Counted from the first letter of the stretch, positions 1 through 7,379 are shown. The stretch: 25,092 nucleotides of DNA from a bacterium (GCA_035527515.1 DATLAJ010000103.1:1-25092); one strand, 5' to 3'. Notes: generated by a model from the letters alone, not told the origin. Program-made: numbers and translations.

Positions 1-891
1 CTGATGAACGAGGCGATCGTGTCGGCAGGCGGGCCGGCGAATGTTCTCTGCTGCATGGCTGACCCCACGATCGATACGGGCAAGGCGCTGATGAAGCACG
101 ACGGGATCGGGCTTCTAGTAGTAACCGGAGGGCCAGCCGTCGTCAAGGTTGCGATGGCCTCGGGCAAGAAAGTGATCGCCGCAGGCCCAGGCAATCCGCC
201 GGTTGTGGTTGACGAGACAGCTGATTTGGAGCTCGCGGCGCGGGAGATAGTCAATGGAGCGAGCTTCGACCACAACGTGCTATGCGTGTCAGAGAAGGAG
301 ATATTCGTTGTCGGGAGCGTGGCCGACGAGCTGAAGCGCGGGATGGCCGCCAATGGTGCCTACGAGCTATCGCCGGATGAGCTCGCCGCAGTCCTGAAGG
401 TCGTCTATACCGACTACGAGCCGAGCAAGTATGTTAAAAACCTCACCGTCAACCGCAAGCTCATCGGCCGCCACGCCTCAAAGATTATGCAGGCCGCTGG
501 CCTCTCGCTGGCCCAGGGCAAACGGCTCCTCATCGTCGAGACCGACCGGCAGCATCCGCTGGTGATGCGCGAGATGCTGATGCCGCTTGTGCCGCTCGTC
601 CGCGCGAGAAACGTTGATGATGCAATCGATTGGGCCTACCTGGCCGAGCAGAACTGCTTCCACACGGCGATGATGTACTCGCGAAACATTGCCAACCTGA
701 GCAGAATGGCCTCGCGCATGAATACGAGCATATTCGTCAAGAACGCCCCTTCATACGCTGGGCTGGGCTTCGGCGGCGAGGGTCCCACGTCATACACGAT
801 TGCGGGGCCGACCGGCGAGGGTCCAACGACGGCTCGCACCTTCACGAGGCGCCGGCGCTGCGTGCTGGTGGATTACTTCCGGATTATTTAG
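1..891 (+). CDS. CoA-acylating aldehyde dehydrogenase, PduP/EutE type (3' part only)
   Basis: This is the C-terminal 296 codons of an NAD-dependent, CoA-acylating aldehyde dehydrogenase; the 5' end lies outside the window. The family oxidises acetaldehyde, propionaldehyde or similar aldehydes to acyl-CoA, commonly inside bacterial microcompartments. In the sequence, a glycine/proline-rich stretch (AAGPGNPPVVVDE) is followed by the catalytic-loop context FDHNVLCVSEKE, whose Cys (codon at 283-285) matches the family nucleophile. The end shows the PduP/EutE C-terminal signature: GLGFGGEGPTS, then GPTGEGPTTARTF, then RRRRCVLVD. The reading frame is open from base 1. Family assignment is strong. 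Which aldehyde it uses, and whether a microcompartment locus lies upstream, cannot be seen here. The gene ends at TAG and is followed by a hairpin and then repeats. Confidence 0.9.
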   Translation: MMNEAIVSAGGPANVLCCMADPTIDTGKALMKHDGIGLLVVTGGPAVVKVAMASGKKVIAAGPGNPPVVVDETADLELAAREIVNGASFDHNVLCVSEKEIFVVGSVADELKRGMAANGAYELSPDELAAVLKVVYTDYEPSKYVKNLTVNRKLIGRHASKIMQAAGLSLAQGKRLLIVETDRQHPLVMREMLMPLVPLVRARNVDDAIDWAYLAEQNCFHTAMMYSRNIANLSRMASRMNTSIFVKNAPSYAGLGFGGEGPTSYTIAGPTGEGPTTARTFTRRRRCVLVDYFRII

Positions 892-897
892 ATGTGG

Positions 898-922
898 TGG
901 GGACTGCCATAGCATGTCCCCA
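898..922 (+). terminator. Stem-loop just after the aldehyde dehydrogenase stop
   Basis: TGGGGAC (898-904) pairs with GTCCCCA (916-922). TGC/GCA can extend the stem inward with one bulged T. It begins 7 nt after the stop codon, which suggests a transcription end. No T-tract follows, so an intrinsic terminator is only a possibility. Confidence 0.4.
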
Positions 923-1023
923 GGCTCTGACGGCGGCCAGGTGCGTATCCGCACGCCATCATCTATATCCCCTTCAGATGAGGATTCCGGGGAGGAGGAG
1001 GGGGCGCCGAGGCATACTCAGGT

Positions 1024-1090
1024 CACCCGAATGAATTCGGGTGTTAGAATAATGAGAGTCATCCATATCACCGCATTGAAATACGGTGAT
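1024..1090 (+). repeat. Paired-hairpin repeat, second family, forward copy
   Basis: Two hairpins are separated by a 23-nt linker. Hairpin 1 is CACCCGAAT-GA-ATTCGGGTG (1024-1043), a perfect 9-bp stem. Hairpin 2 (1067-1090) has the foot ATCACCG/CGGTGAT, an inner ATT/AAT pair and a C-A mismatch around a GA centre. The linker begins TTAG. An inverted copy of the same design lies at 1191-1258. No coding potential is seen. This and the neighbouring repeats fill most of the 626-base gene-free stretch 892-1517. Confidence 0.75.
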
Positions 1091-1190
1091 TCAGAGTAAG
1101 GAGTCTCCGGCCCAGGGCACCTCATCGCCGGACGGGACACGATACCGAGCAGCTCATTCCCCGGTGCGTGAAGGCCATCCGGGTTACATC

Positions 1191-1258
1191 ATCGCCCGGC
1201 TTCAGCCGAGGCGATTCGGACGGCTACTATAGTCCTAACCCCCGAATTCATTCGGGGG
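1191..1258 (-). repeat. Paired-hairpin repeat, second family, inverted copy
   Basis: On the minus strand the order is hairpin 1, CCCCCGAAT-GA-ATTCGGGGG (plus coordinates 1239-1258), a 23-nt linker (1216-1238), then hairpin 2 (1191-1215). Hairpin 2 has the foot ATCGCC/GGCGAT and an inner CGGCT/AGCCG stem with one bulged A. The 16-bp core CCCGAATGAATTCGGG at 1026-1041 recurs here exactly in reverse complement (1241-1256). Linker length is identical to the forward copy and 13 of its 23 bases match. Confidence 0.75.
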
Positions 1259-1301
1259 AATTGGGGCAGCCGCACAGCCTCCTCTCTCTGTCCGTTTCGA
1301 T

Positions 1302-1348
1302 CCGTAGGTTGCACCTACGGCTATTCGTGTTATGCCCCTCGGGGGCAT
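1302..1348 (+). repeat. Paired-hairpin REP-like repeat (first family, copy 1)
   Basis: Hairpin P is CCGTAGGT-TGC-ACCTACGG (1302-1320). An 11-nt spacer beginning CTAT follows, then hairpin Q, ATGCCCC-TCG-GGGGCAT (1332-1348). On the minus strand ATAG immediately precedes hairpin P. The same P-spacer-Q plan recurs at 5055-5101 (inverted) and 5211-5271. It lies upstream of the orphan gene at 1518 and overlaps a spurious upstream extension of that reading frame. Confidence 0.8.
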
Positions 1349-1517
1349 TCAACTGACGCCCATCAAGAGAATCCTTCGCGTCAAGCGGCGAAGCAGGTTT
1401 CGCCACGTCATAAGCGGTCTTTATGTTATGATAGGCTTCAAGAAGGTACACCTCTTCGTTGTCGTCATCAAGAAACTGGCAGGAAGCGCCCAGAAAGAAA
1501 GGAGATCGGGGGCGGTG

Positions 1518-3122
1518 ATGGACAAAACTCAGAAAAATGAGGGAAAGCTCGCCGGAGCGCCGCTTAAACCAAGTCTTCTAAGGAGCGAAACATATTGTCA
1601 TGAGTTCATCAGGCCCTTGATCAGCTGGTCCCCGCGCGGTGAAGAGGACAATCCGAAGGATGACGTCCAGCCCCGGTATCAATTCTGGGGTGAGATCAAG
1701 AGTCGGGACAATGAGGTGCTCATAGATGGTGAGGGCATGACCATCCTCGACGCATCGTGCAGGGTGACGGCATGGTTGTATCGGCGCGAGAATGAGCGAG
1801 ACACACCGCCTCTGTGTCTTCCCGATGATCGGCCCGAGCTCCGCCATCTTGTTGGAAAATGCAAAGACGCGTCATCCCTTTTTGCGGAAAACCTCCCCTT
1901 TCTCCGCGATTCGTTAGATTCATCTCAGCCGCGAGCCAGACTCATCGAGATCGCCCCATCTGCGCTAATCGTTCTGAGCCTGAGCTTTGACAGTCTTGAA
2001 GAACTCACTGGCGTGACCAACCAAGTCCGTGCGTATCTCTACAATGTATTCCTTCCCGCCATTCCATTCGACTCCACTTGTGTGCAGAGGGATGAATCGA
2101 AGGAAATGCCCGAGGGGTCCCAACGGCTCTTCGAAGCATGTTGGGGGCGATGGGATTTGATCTTCTATGCCTTGCCGAACCATAAAGCGCGCAAAGAGGC
2201 ACTTCTCAAGGGTTGGAGGGGAGTTCCCACCGGGTTCGTTCAGATTCGAGGAGGAGGGGCTGAGCTTGAGGCAAAGAACTGGAAGGATCTCAGAAAAGAG
2301 CTCGCGCGATTGGCGATTGCCTTGCGATTGGCAACTCTCAATTCGGTCGAGATACGGTTTTGGGAGTACCAGGAAAGCAAACACCATCTCCCGTATGCCA
2401 GGGTGCATGTCTCATCCATTACGAGTTGCGATTGGAATGACAACTGCTCTTTGATTCCCGACCGGCGTAGCCTAAGAAACTACTTGAGTGTCATGGCCGT
2501 ATTCAGGGTCTTCGATAGGAAGTGGTGGTATTGCGCAGCTTCCCACCTGATAGCGTCATGCCGCTTAAAAGATCAGAGCGTCGGCAATCTTCACGGCGCG
2601 TTCTCTTACGTGTATATAGCATTGGATACGATCACGCACAACTTCCCCAATGACACGGAAGCGTCCCTTGCCTCTGCCAGAACCTGCTATGAGTCACTGA
2701 AGAAGGGGCCGAAGAAGAAAAAGAAGACGAGGGGCGGATTCGGTAGGGATGTTACCTTGCTGGAAGACGCCCTAGGGATCCGGACTGATGCCTCAGGACG
2801 GGAAGATTTCGAAAGGGATCTGGGTGTGAAACGTGGGCTAGTGCTTCATGAGGGCAAGCCTCCTCTCGACGGGCAGGTCGGGAGGTTCAAAGATCAGACG
2901 GCCTGGCTCTCGCTCTGTCAACTGCATGTCGCCAGAATCCTTCTTGAGATAATCGGATATAAGGGGTACTTCCAGGTCCCGAATCTCTACACGTATGCAA
3001 TGTACCCGCACTTGAATGTTCTGTTCCACACTGACAAACCCGTGCCGTGCAGAACTGAAGACCTGATGTCTCGACAGCAAGACATCGGGAAGGAGTTATG
3101 GAAGTCCCTCCACGACGGTTAG
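1518..3122 (+). CDS. Orphan protein with probable C-terminal HEPN-like (ApeA-type) domain
   Basis: A 534-residue protein of unknown overall function. The start is set at ATG 1518 (in-frame GTG at 1515 is an alternative), because AAAGGAGA at 1498-1505 precedes it and the frame further upstream runs through a palindromic repeat. The C-terminal ~150 residues resemble an ApeA-like HEPN domain: a helical segment GAFSYVYIALDTI, then KRGLVLHEG (R439, H444), which fits the HEPN RX4-6H motif, then a helix ending LLEIIGYKGYF. HEPN proteins are often metal-independent RNases in toxin-antitoxin or antiviral systems. A lysine-rich patch starts near K395 and could bind nucleic acid. The N-terminal ~350 residues are unrecognised. 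No signal peptide or membrane segment is seen. Being alone between repeats suggests an acquired gene. The HEPN call is moderate; a defence role is inference. Confidence 0.65.
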   Translation: MDKTQKNEGKLAGAPLKPSLLRSETYCHEFIRPLISWSPRGEEDNPKDDVQPRYQFWGEIKSRDNEVLIDGEGMTILDASCRVTAWLYRRENERDTPPLCLPDDRPELRHLVGKCKDASSLFAENLPFLRDSLDSSQPRARLIEIAPSALIVLSLSFDSLEELTGVTNQVRAYLYNVFLPAIPFDSTCVQRDESKEMPEGSQRLFEACWGRWDLIFYALPNHKARKEALLKGWRGVPTGFVQIRGGGAELEAKNWKDLRKELARLAIALRLATLNSVEIRFWEYQESKHHLPYARVHVSSITSCDWNDNCSLIPDRRSLRNYLSVMAVFRVFDRKWWYCAASHLIASCRLKDQSVGNLHGAFSYVYIALDTITHNFPNDTEASLASARTCYESLKKGPKKKKKTRGGFGRDVTLLEDALGIRTDASGREDFERDLGVKRGLVLHEGKPPLDGQVGRFKDQTAWLSLCQLHVARILLEIIGYKGYFQVPNLYTYAMYPHLNVLFHTDKPVPCRTEDLMSRQQDIGKELWKSLHDG

Positions 3123-3165
3123 CGAGTTAGGCCGCGCTCCCATTGGCGTCAACAGTCGCAGTGTT

Positions 3166-3231
3166 GTGGTCTGGTCTCACGCGTTCCTCCCTCGCGATGG
3201 CTTAGTAGAGGGGCTCTGAGACCACGCCCCT
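3166..3231. terminator. Stem-loop region between converging genes
   Basis: The orphan gene (plus) and argS (minus) converge here. AGGGGC (3209-3214) can pair with GCCCCT (3226-3231). Competing longer-range pairs are GTGGTCT (3166-3172) with AGACCAC (3219-3225), and GGTCTCA (3173-3179) with TGAGACC (3217-3223). The position suits bidirectional termination, but there is no T-tract on either strand. Confidence 0.3.
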
Positions 3232-3257
3232 GAGCTAGATGACTCTACGCGGCCGTG

Positions 3258-4925
3258 TCACATCGCCTGGGGGGCGGAGACGCCGATCAGCGCGAGGCCG
3301 TTGGCGATGACCTGGCGGACGGCGGCGGAGAGGGCGAGGCGGGCGCTTGTCAGTGCGGGGTCGTCGGTCAGGACCTTCGTTTTGTTGTAGTAGCTGTGGA
3401 AATCGGACGCGAGGTCGATCAGAAAGTAGCAGACGTTGTGCGGCTCGAGCTTGGCGGCAGCACGCTCGATTAACTCGGGAAACCGACATAGCCGCTTGGC
3501 GATGCGGACCTCGTCCGCGTCAAGCAAGGAGAGGTCCGCGGCGAGGAGGTCCTCGCTGTATTCCACGCCCTTCTCGGCGGCCTTCTTGAAGATGCTGCAC
3601 ACGCGGGCGTGGGCGTACTGCACGTAATAGACGGGATTTTCGGGCGTCTCCTTCTTGGCGAGGTCCATGTCGAAGTCGAGGTGGGATGAGGCGCCTCGCA
3701 GAAGGAAGAAGAACCGCGCGGCGTCCTTGCCAACGTCCGCCAAGAGCTCGGCCATCGAGATGAACTCGCCCGCCCGCTTCGACATGGCGAGCGCCTCGCC
3801 ATCCTTCAGCAGCCTGATGTGGCCCGAGATGATTATCGTCAGCCTCTTGGGATAGTAGCCCATCGCCTCAACCCCGCCCAAAAGGCCGTCAACTTGCCCC
3901 TGGTGGTCGGGGCCGAGAATGTCGATCAGAAGGTCGAAGCCGCGCTCGTACTTGTCTCTGTGATACGCCAGATCGCCGAGCAGATACGTTGCCTCGCCGT
4001 CCTTCTTGACGAGGACGCGGTCGCGATTGTCGCCATAGTCAGTCGCCCTGAACCACTTGGCGCCCTCGGACTCAAACGCCTTTCCGCCATCATCCAGAAT
4101 GGCCATGACCTGCTGTAAGGCGCCATGTTCACGCAGATTGCGGTCGCTGAACCAGACGTCGAACTCGACGCCGTAGTCGAGGAGCGTCCGCCGTTGAAGT
4201 GCTATCATCTTGCCAAGCGCGGTCGCGTTGAATCGATTGAAGACCGCCTCGTCGTTCATGTCCTCGAACTCGCGCCCGTTCTTCTCGTATATCAAACGCG
4301 CAACGTCCTCGATGTAATCGCCCATGTAGCCGTTTTCTGGGAAGGGGTAATCGCGACCGATGAGAGCCATGTATCGGGAGGCGACGGACTGCCCGAAAAG
4401 GAGGGCCTGATTGCCGGCGTCGTTGACGTAGTACTCCCGCTCAACGGTGTGGCCCGTGGCCTGAAGCAGGTTCGCCATCGAATCGCCCAGCGCAGCAGCC
4501 CGTGCGCTAACGACGTTCAGCGGTCCGACGGGATTTGCGCTCACGAACTCGATCTGGACTGTTCGAGGCGCGTCCGATTGCTGTTTCCCGTATTCAGCGC
4601 GGTCGTTCAGTATCTCGCGGATGGTCTCCTGCCACCACACGTCCTCAAGGAAGATGTTGATGAAGCCGGGCCCGGCTACCTGAAGCCGCTTGATGATCCC
4701 TTGTTCCTCGCCGATGTTGGCCGCAATCGCGTCGGCAAGCCGCCTCGGATTTGCACCCAGATGCTTGGCCAGAACCATGGCGATGTTGCAGCTGTAATCG
4801 CCCAGGTCTTCCGACTTAGGGACCCCGAACGTCACCAGCAGGCCTTCTGGCAGCTGCCAGCCATGCTCCTTAGCGGCCGCGTTGAGCGCATCTACGAATG
4901 CTGATCTCAGAATGTCCTGTATCAT
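3258..4925 (-). CDS. argS: Arginyl-tRNA synthetase
   Basis: A class I aminoacyl-tRNA synthetase that charges tRNA-Arg with arginine in the cytosol. The protein is 555 residues, normal for the family. The start ATG at 4925 gives MIQDILRSAF, the usual N-terminal helix of the Arg-N domain; an upstream in-frame Met would add 27 residues unlike the family. The catalytic domain has EFVSANPVGPL, the LGPDHQGQV segment and MSKRAG (381-386), the KMSK-equivalent. The HIGH-equivalent tetrapeptide after GPL is NVVS (137-140) rather than HVGH. A C-terminal DALR-type anticodon-binding domain follows, including YVQYAHARVCSI. No convincing Shine-Dalgarno sequence is seen. The gene is monocistronic by context, with repeats upstream and a converging gene downstream. 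The assignment is firm; the HIGH variant is the oddity. Confidence 0.96.
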   Translation of the reverse strand: MIQDILRSAFVDALNAAAKEHGWQLPEGLLVTFGVPKSEDLGDYSCNIAMVLAKHLGANPRRLADAIAANIGEEQGIIKRLQVAGPGFINIFLEDVWWQETIREILNDRAEYGKQQSDAPRTVQIEFVSANPVGPLNVVSARAAALGDSMANLLQATGHTVEREYYVNDAGNQALLFGQSVASRYMALIGRDYPFPENGYMGDYIEDVARLIYEKNGREFEDMNDEAVFNRFNATALGKMIALQRRTLLDYGVEFDVWFSDRNLREHGALQQVMAILDDGGKAFESEGAKWFRATDYGDNRDRVLVKKDGEATYLLGDLAYHRDKYERGFDLLIDILGPDHQGQVDGLLGGVEAMGYYPKRLTIIISGHIRLLKDGEALAMSKRAGEFISMAELLADVGKDAARFFFLLRGASSHLDFDMDLAKKETPENPVYYVQYAHARVCSIFKKAAEKGVEYSEDLLAADLSLLDADEVRIAKRLCRFPELIERAAAKLEPHNVCYFLIDLASDFHSYYNKTKVLTDDPALTSARLALSAAVRQVIANGLALIGVSAPQAM

Positions 4926-5054
4926 CACCGCATCATTGTATATCTGCGGCCGCGGCCTGCAAGCTCGTTGTGCGGAGTTGCCCCGTTCTGTCTTGGAGTG
5001 GTTCATGGCGCCGTTTTCGGTTCAGGCACTTGGCAACAGCTGCGAATCCTCGAA

Positions 5055-5101
5055 TCCCCTGAAGGGGGACAATGTGAGTAGCCGTGGGTGTAAACCCACG
5101 G
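5055..5101 (-). repeat. Paired-hairpin REP-like repeat (first family, copy 2, inverted)
   Basis: In plus-strand order, hairpin Q TCCCC-TGAAG-GGGGA (5055-5069) is followed by a 12-nt spacer ending GTAG (5078-5081). Hairpin P follows directly: CCGTGGGT-GTAA-ACCCACGG (5082-5101). GTAG at the 5' foot of an imperfect palindrome is the REP-element signature. The stem differs from copies 1 and 3 by paired, compensating changes (CCGTGGG/CCCACGG against CCGTAGG/CCTACGG). Confidence 0.8.
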
Positions 5102-5105
5102 ATCA

Positions 5106-5188
5106 GGAACGGCGAAAAACGCCTTCCAGCCCTGAAGGGGCTGCACAACATCCGTGCGACTCATAATTGTTCGACCCCTCCAGGGTCG
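5106..5188. repeat. Three further hairpins inside the repeat cluster
   Basis: Hairpin 1 (5106-5127) is GGAA-c-GGCG, an A5 loop, then CGCC-TTCC, with one bulged C. Abutting it is a Q-type hairpin, AGCCC-TGAAG-GGGCT (5128-5142). A third is CGACCC-CTCCA-GGGTCG (5172-5188). The latter two resemble the Q halves of the paired repeats and may be decayed copies that lost their P half. No gene is seen anywhere in 4926-5459. Confidence 0.6.
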
Positions 5189-5210
5189 GGGACGTGTGTG
5201 TGGCCAGATT

Positions 5211-5271
5211 CCGTAGGCTGGGCCTGCGGCCAGCGCCTACGGCTACCATTGTGGCCCCCCTTCGGGGAGCC
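5211..5271 (+). repeat. Paired-hairpin REP-like repeat (first family, copy 3)
   Basis: Hairpin P can form as CCGTAGGC with GCCTGCGG (5211-5229, one G-T pair). Alternatively CCGTAGGC pairs with GCCTACGG (5235-5242), because the 3' arm is partly duplicated. CTAC (5243-5246; GTAG on the minus strand) follows, then a short spacer and hairpin Q GGCCCCCC-TTC-GGGGAGCC (5253-5271, one C-A mismatch). The P-Q spacing is 10 nt, against 11 and 12 in the other copies. Confidence 0.75.
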
Positions 5272-5367
5272 AAAACGCAGCATCAGCTCAACCCTAATTC
5301 CACTGCTACTCTGCGAAGGCTACGAAGCACGAGTTTCTTCTCGCACAAAACACCGCTACATAGCCAG

Positions 5368-5412
5368 CAACCCACCAAATCATCTCCCCGTTCTGGGGAA
5401 ACTCCTGGGTTG
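5368..5412. other. Nested stem-loop downstream of the glycosyltransferase gene
   Basis: CAACCCA (5368-5374) pairs with TGGGTTG (5406-5412), enclosing TCCCC-GTTCT-GGGGA (5385-5399). On the minus strand it lies about 50 nt beyond the stop of the membrane glycosyltransferase gene. It could therefore act as that transcript's 3' end, or be another decayed repeat hairpin. There is no T-tract. Confidence 0.35.
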
Positions 5413-5459
5413 TGTGGACTTGCCCGGAGGCGGAAAGAGAGGCGGCGATGTGTTACCGG

Positions 5460-7379
5460 TTATTCCCGGTCGTCGCGAGCCGCATTTCTCAGGGACTCCT
5501 GGGCCTTCTTTATCTCCGGCCTGTTCGGATCGAGGCGAGCGGCCTCGTCTAGGTGGCGCCTCGCTAGTTCGACATCTCCGGTTTTGGCCTCGAGTTGTCC
5601 GAGGTTGAAAAGAGCCATTGCCGAATCTGGATGTGATGCGACAGCCTTTTGGTAGGCCGCCCTTGCGCCGGCGATGTCGCCGCTGCTCTGGAGGAGCTGG
5701 CCCAGCTGCACGAGACATAACAGATCGCTAGGCGCAAGGATTAGTCCTGCTTCCAGGGCTTGCCGCGCCCCATCGAAATCGCCTGTTGAGCGCAGCGCGT
5801 CCGCGAGAGACGAGAAGTAGGCCGGCTGTGGCGACTTGGCCTGGACCGCCTTGCGGTATAGCTGGATTGCAGAGGTGATGTCGCCGTTCACGTGTGCTAT
5901 CCGGGCCATGATGAAGATGGGGAAACTCTCCTTCGGGGCAAGCTCGTGCGCCTTTTGGGCGAAGGCGGACGCTTGGTCCAGGATGCCATGGGCGAGGCAG
6001 TGTGCGGCATAATCAGCATAGACCACGGCAGGTCTGTGGACCTGGATTGGCAAGAAGGCGGGCACGGCGAGAACTGCGAGCAGGAGAGCCGGTTTCAGCA
6101 TTTTGATAACCGAGCCTGGGCGGAGGCGGTCCAGCCACCACGCTATGGTTGCGCCTGAGAATACGAGCAGGAGAGGAACTATCGGGATTCGATATCGGGC
6201 GACCACGAAGAAAATGGCGATTGAGAGAACGTAGAGAACGACGAAGGTGGCCAGTAGTCGCTGCGGACCTGGTCTGGCGAAGGCGAGGATGAGGCCGAAC
6301 AGTGCAAGAGGCGTGATGATGGCAAAAGAGATGGGCATAAGCTTCAGAAGTGTGCTGCTTTCACGGGCCACGCCGAACCAATACATCTGCGGCAGCTCGT
6401 GTCTGTTGAAGAAGAGGCCGACTTTCTTGAGAAACAGCAGAGAAGTCCCTCCCCACTTGCCTTGAATGCTTCTGAGCGTGGTCCTGAACCAGAACTGAGA
6501 CGCCTCGGACGGAGAGAGACTCTTGCCGGTCACGGCCCGGGCGAAGTCTCGGCCGTCAGGATCGATGTTTATGTGGGACGCGACGTTTCTGAACTGCCTG
6601 ATCCTGTCATATACCCCGCTCGCGCCGGGCCGGTTTCCTACATAGAAGTTGTATCCGGCATTCGAGCTCAGCAGGACGAAGTCGCGTTCAGCCAAGTAGT
6701 TGGCCGTGATGGAGAACGACAGCGGGACCGACAAACCGATTACGAGCGGGAGCACGAGGCGTCGAGCAGCCTGGCGCCGGCCATCGTGCGGTCGCCACAG
6801 TGCAAACAGCATAATCGCCGGCACGTATAGCAGGACGTTCCCCCGCAGAAGAGCAGTAAGGCCAAGCGCAAGGCCAGCTGCTCCGGCCAGAGGCGGTGAG
6901 CGTTTGTCGAACGCTGCAACCAACAGGAAAAGGAACAAGAGGTGCAAGAAGCACATCGAGCTCTCCAGCAAGATGAGGCTCTCCGTAAACATGAGCGGGC
7001 CAAACAGAAGGTATAGGATGCCGGCAGCGACGCCGGCTTTGCTGCCGAATAGGCGCCTCGCGAGAAGGTAGGTTAGGCCGCACGAGAGCGCGCCCAGAAG
7101 CGCCTGCCACAGCTTTACGACATAGGGCTTTATAATGCCCGATACGTAGTATCCGGCCGCTAAGAGATACGGATAGAGTGGGCTGAGCCGAAAGGCCTCG
7201 TTCGGGACGATGTGCCCCTGAAGTATCTCTGCGGCTCGGGCCTGATATAGTTTGCTGTCGCAGACAACGAGCTGTCCCATGAATGAATCGGCTGTTTGAA
7301 CGAGGTAGCCGAACCTCGCTATTAGGGCAAGGATAACAAAGGTTAGGAATATGGCAGTATCTCTTGGCGTTGTCTTCAT
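5460..7379 (-). CDS. Membrane glycosyltransferase (GT39/PMT_2-like) with C-terminal TPR repeats
   Basis: A 639-residue integral membrane protein. The N-terminus (FLTFVILALIARFGYLV) is a membrane segment. It is followed by a loop with VCDSKLYQARAAEI (D41), resembling the acidic first-loop motif of GT-C dolichyl/undecaprenyl-phosphate-sugar glycosyltransferases, and then about ten further hydrophobic segments. From about residue 480 the protein is soluble and built of tetratricopeptide repeats: IQLYRKAVQAKSPQPAY, then ARQALEAGLILAPSD, then ARAAYQKAVASHPDS, then ARRHLDEAARLDPNRPEI. The family transfers a lipid-linked sugar to protein or lipid on the outer face of the inner membrane; the acceptor is unknown here. 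The start is ATG 7379 because the 89 residues encoded upstream look non-coding and the helix begins right after it. The Shine-Dalgarno sequence is weak. Confidence 0.8.
   Translation of the reverse strand: MKTTPRDTAIFLTFVILALIARFGYLVQTADSFMGQLVVCDSKLYQARAAEILQGHIVPNEAFRLSPLYPYLLAAGYYVSGIIKPYVVKLWQALLGALSCGLTYLLARRLFGSKAGVAAGILYLLFGPLMFTESLILLESSMCFLHLLFLFLLVAAFDKRSPPLAGAAGLALGLTALLRGNVLLYVPAIMLFALWRPHDGRRQAARRLVLPLVIGLSVPLSFSITANYLAERDFVLLSSNAGYNFYVGNRPGASGVYDRIRQFRNVASHINIDPDGRDFARAVTGKSLSPSEASQFWFRTTLRSIQGKWGGTSLLFLKKVGLFFNRHELPQMYWFGVARESSTLLKLMPISFAIITPLALFGLILAFARPGPQRLLATFVVLYVLSIAIFFVVARYRIPIVPLLLVFSGATIAWWLDRLRPGSVIKMLKPALLLAVLAVPAFLPIQVHRPAVVYADYAAHCLAHGILDQASAFAQKAHELAPKESFPIFIMARIAHVNGDITSAIQLYRKAVQAKSPQPAYFSSLADALRSTGDFDGARQALEAGLILAPSDLLCLVQLGQLLQSSGDIAGARAAYQKAVASHPDSAMALFNLGQLEAKTGDVELARRHLDEAARLDPNRPEIKKAQESLRNAARDDRE

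Noticed and set aside
1332-1517. A longer start for the orphan HEPN-like gene
   Set aside because: The first 62 codons would begin inside the GCCCC/GGGGC hairpin of a repeat and lack a ribosome-binding site. AAAGGAGA precedes ATG 1518.
4125-4904. A 259-codon plus-strand open frame
   Set aside because: It is antisense to argS, whose motifs are unmistakable. The translation has no family resemblance and reflects the codon bias of the opposite strand.
5055-5271. CRISPR-like array
   Set aside because: The repeats are palindromes of different sequence and orientation with short conserved spacers, not identical direct repeats with unique spacers, and no cas gene is present.
5084-5655. Overlapping open frames of 162-174 codons on the plus strand
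   Set aside because: They run through the hairpin repeats and into the antisense of the glycosyltransferase gene, with no ribosome-binding site or recognisable motif.
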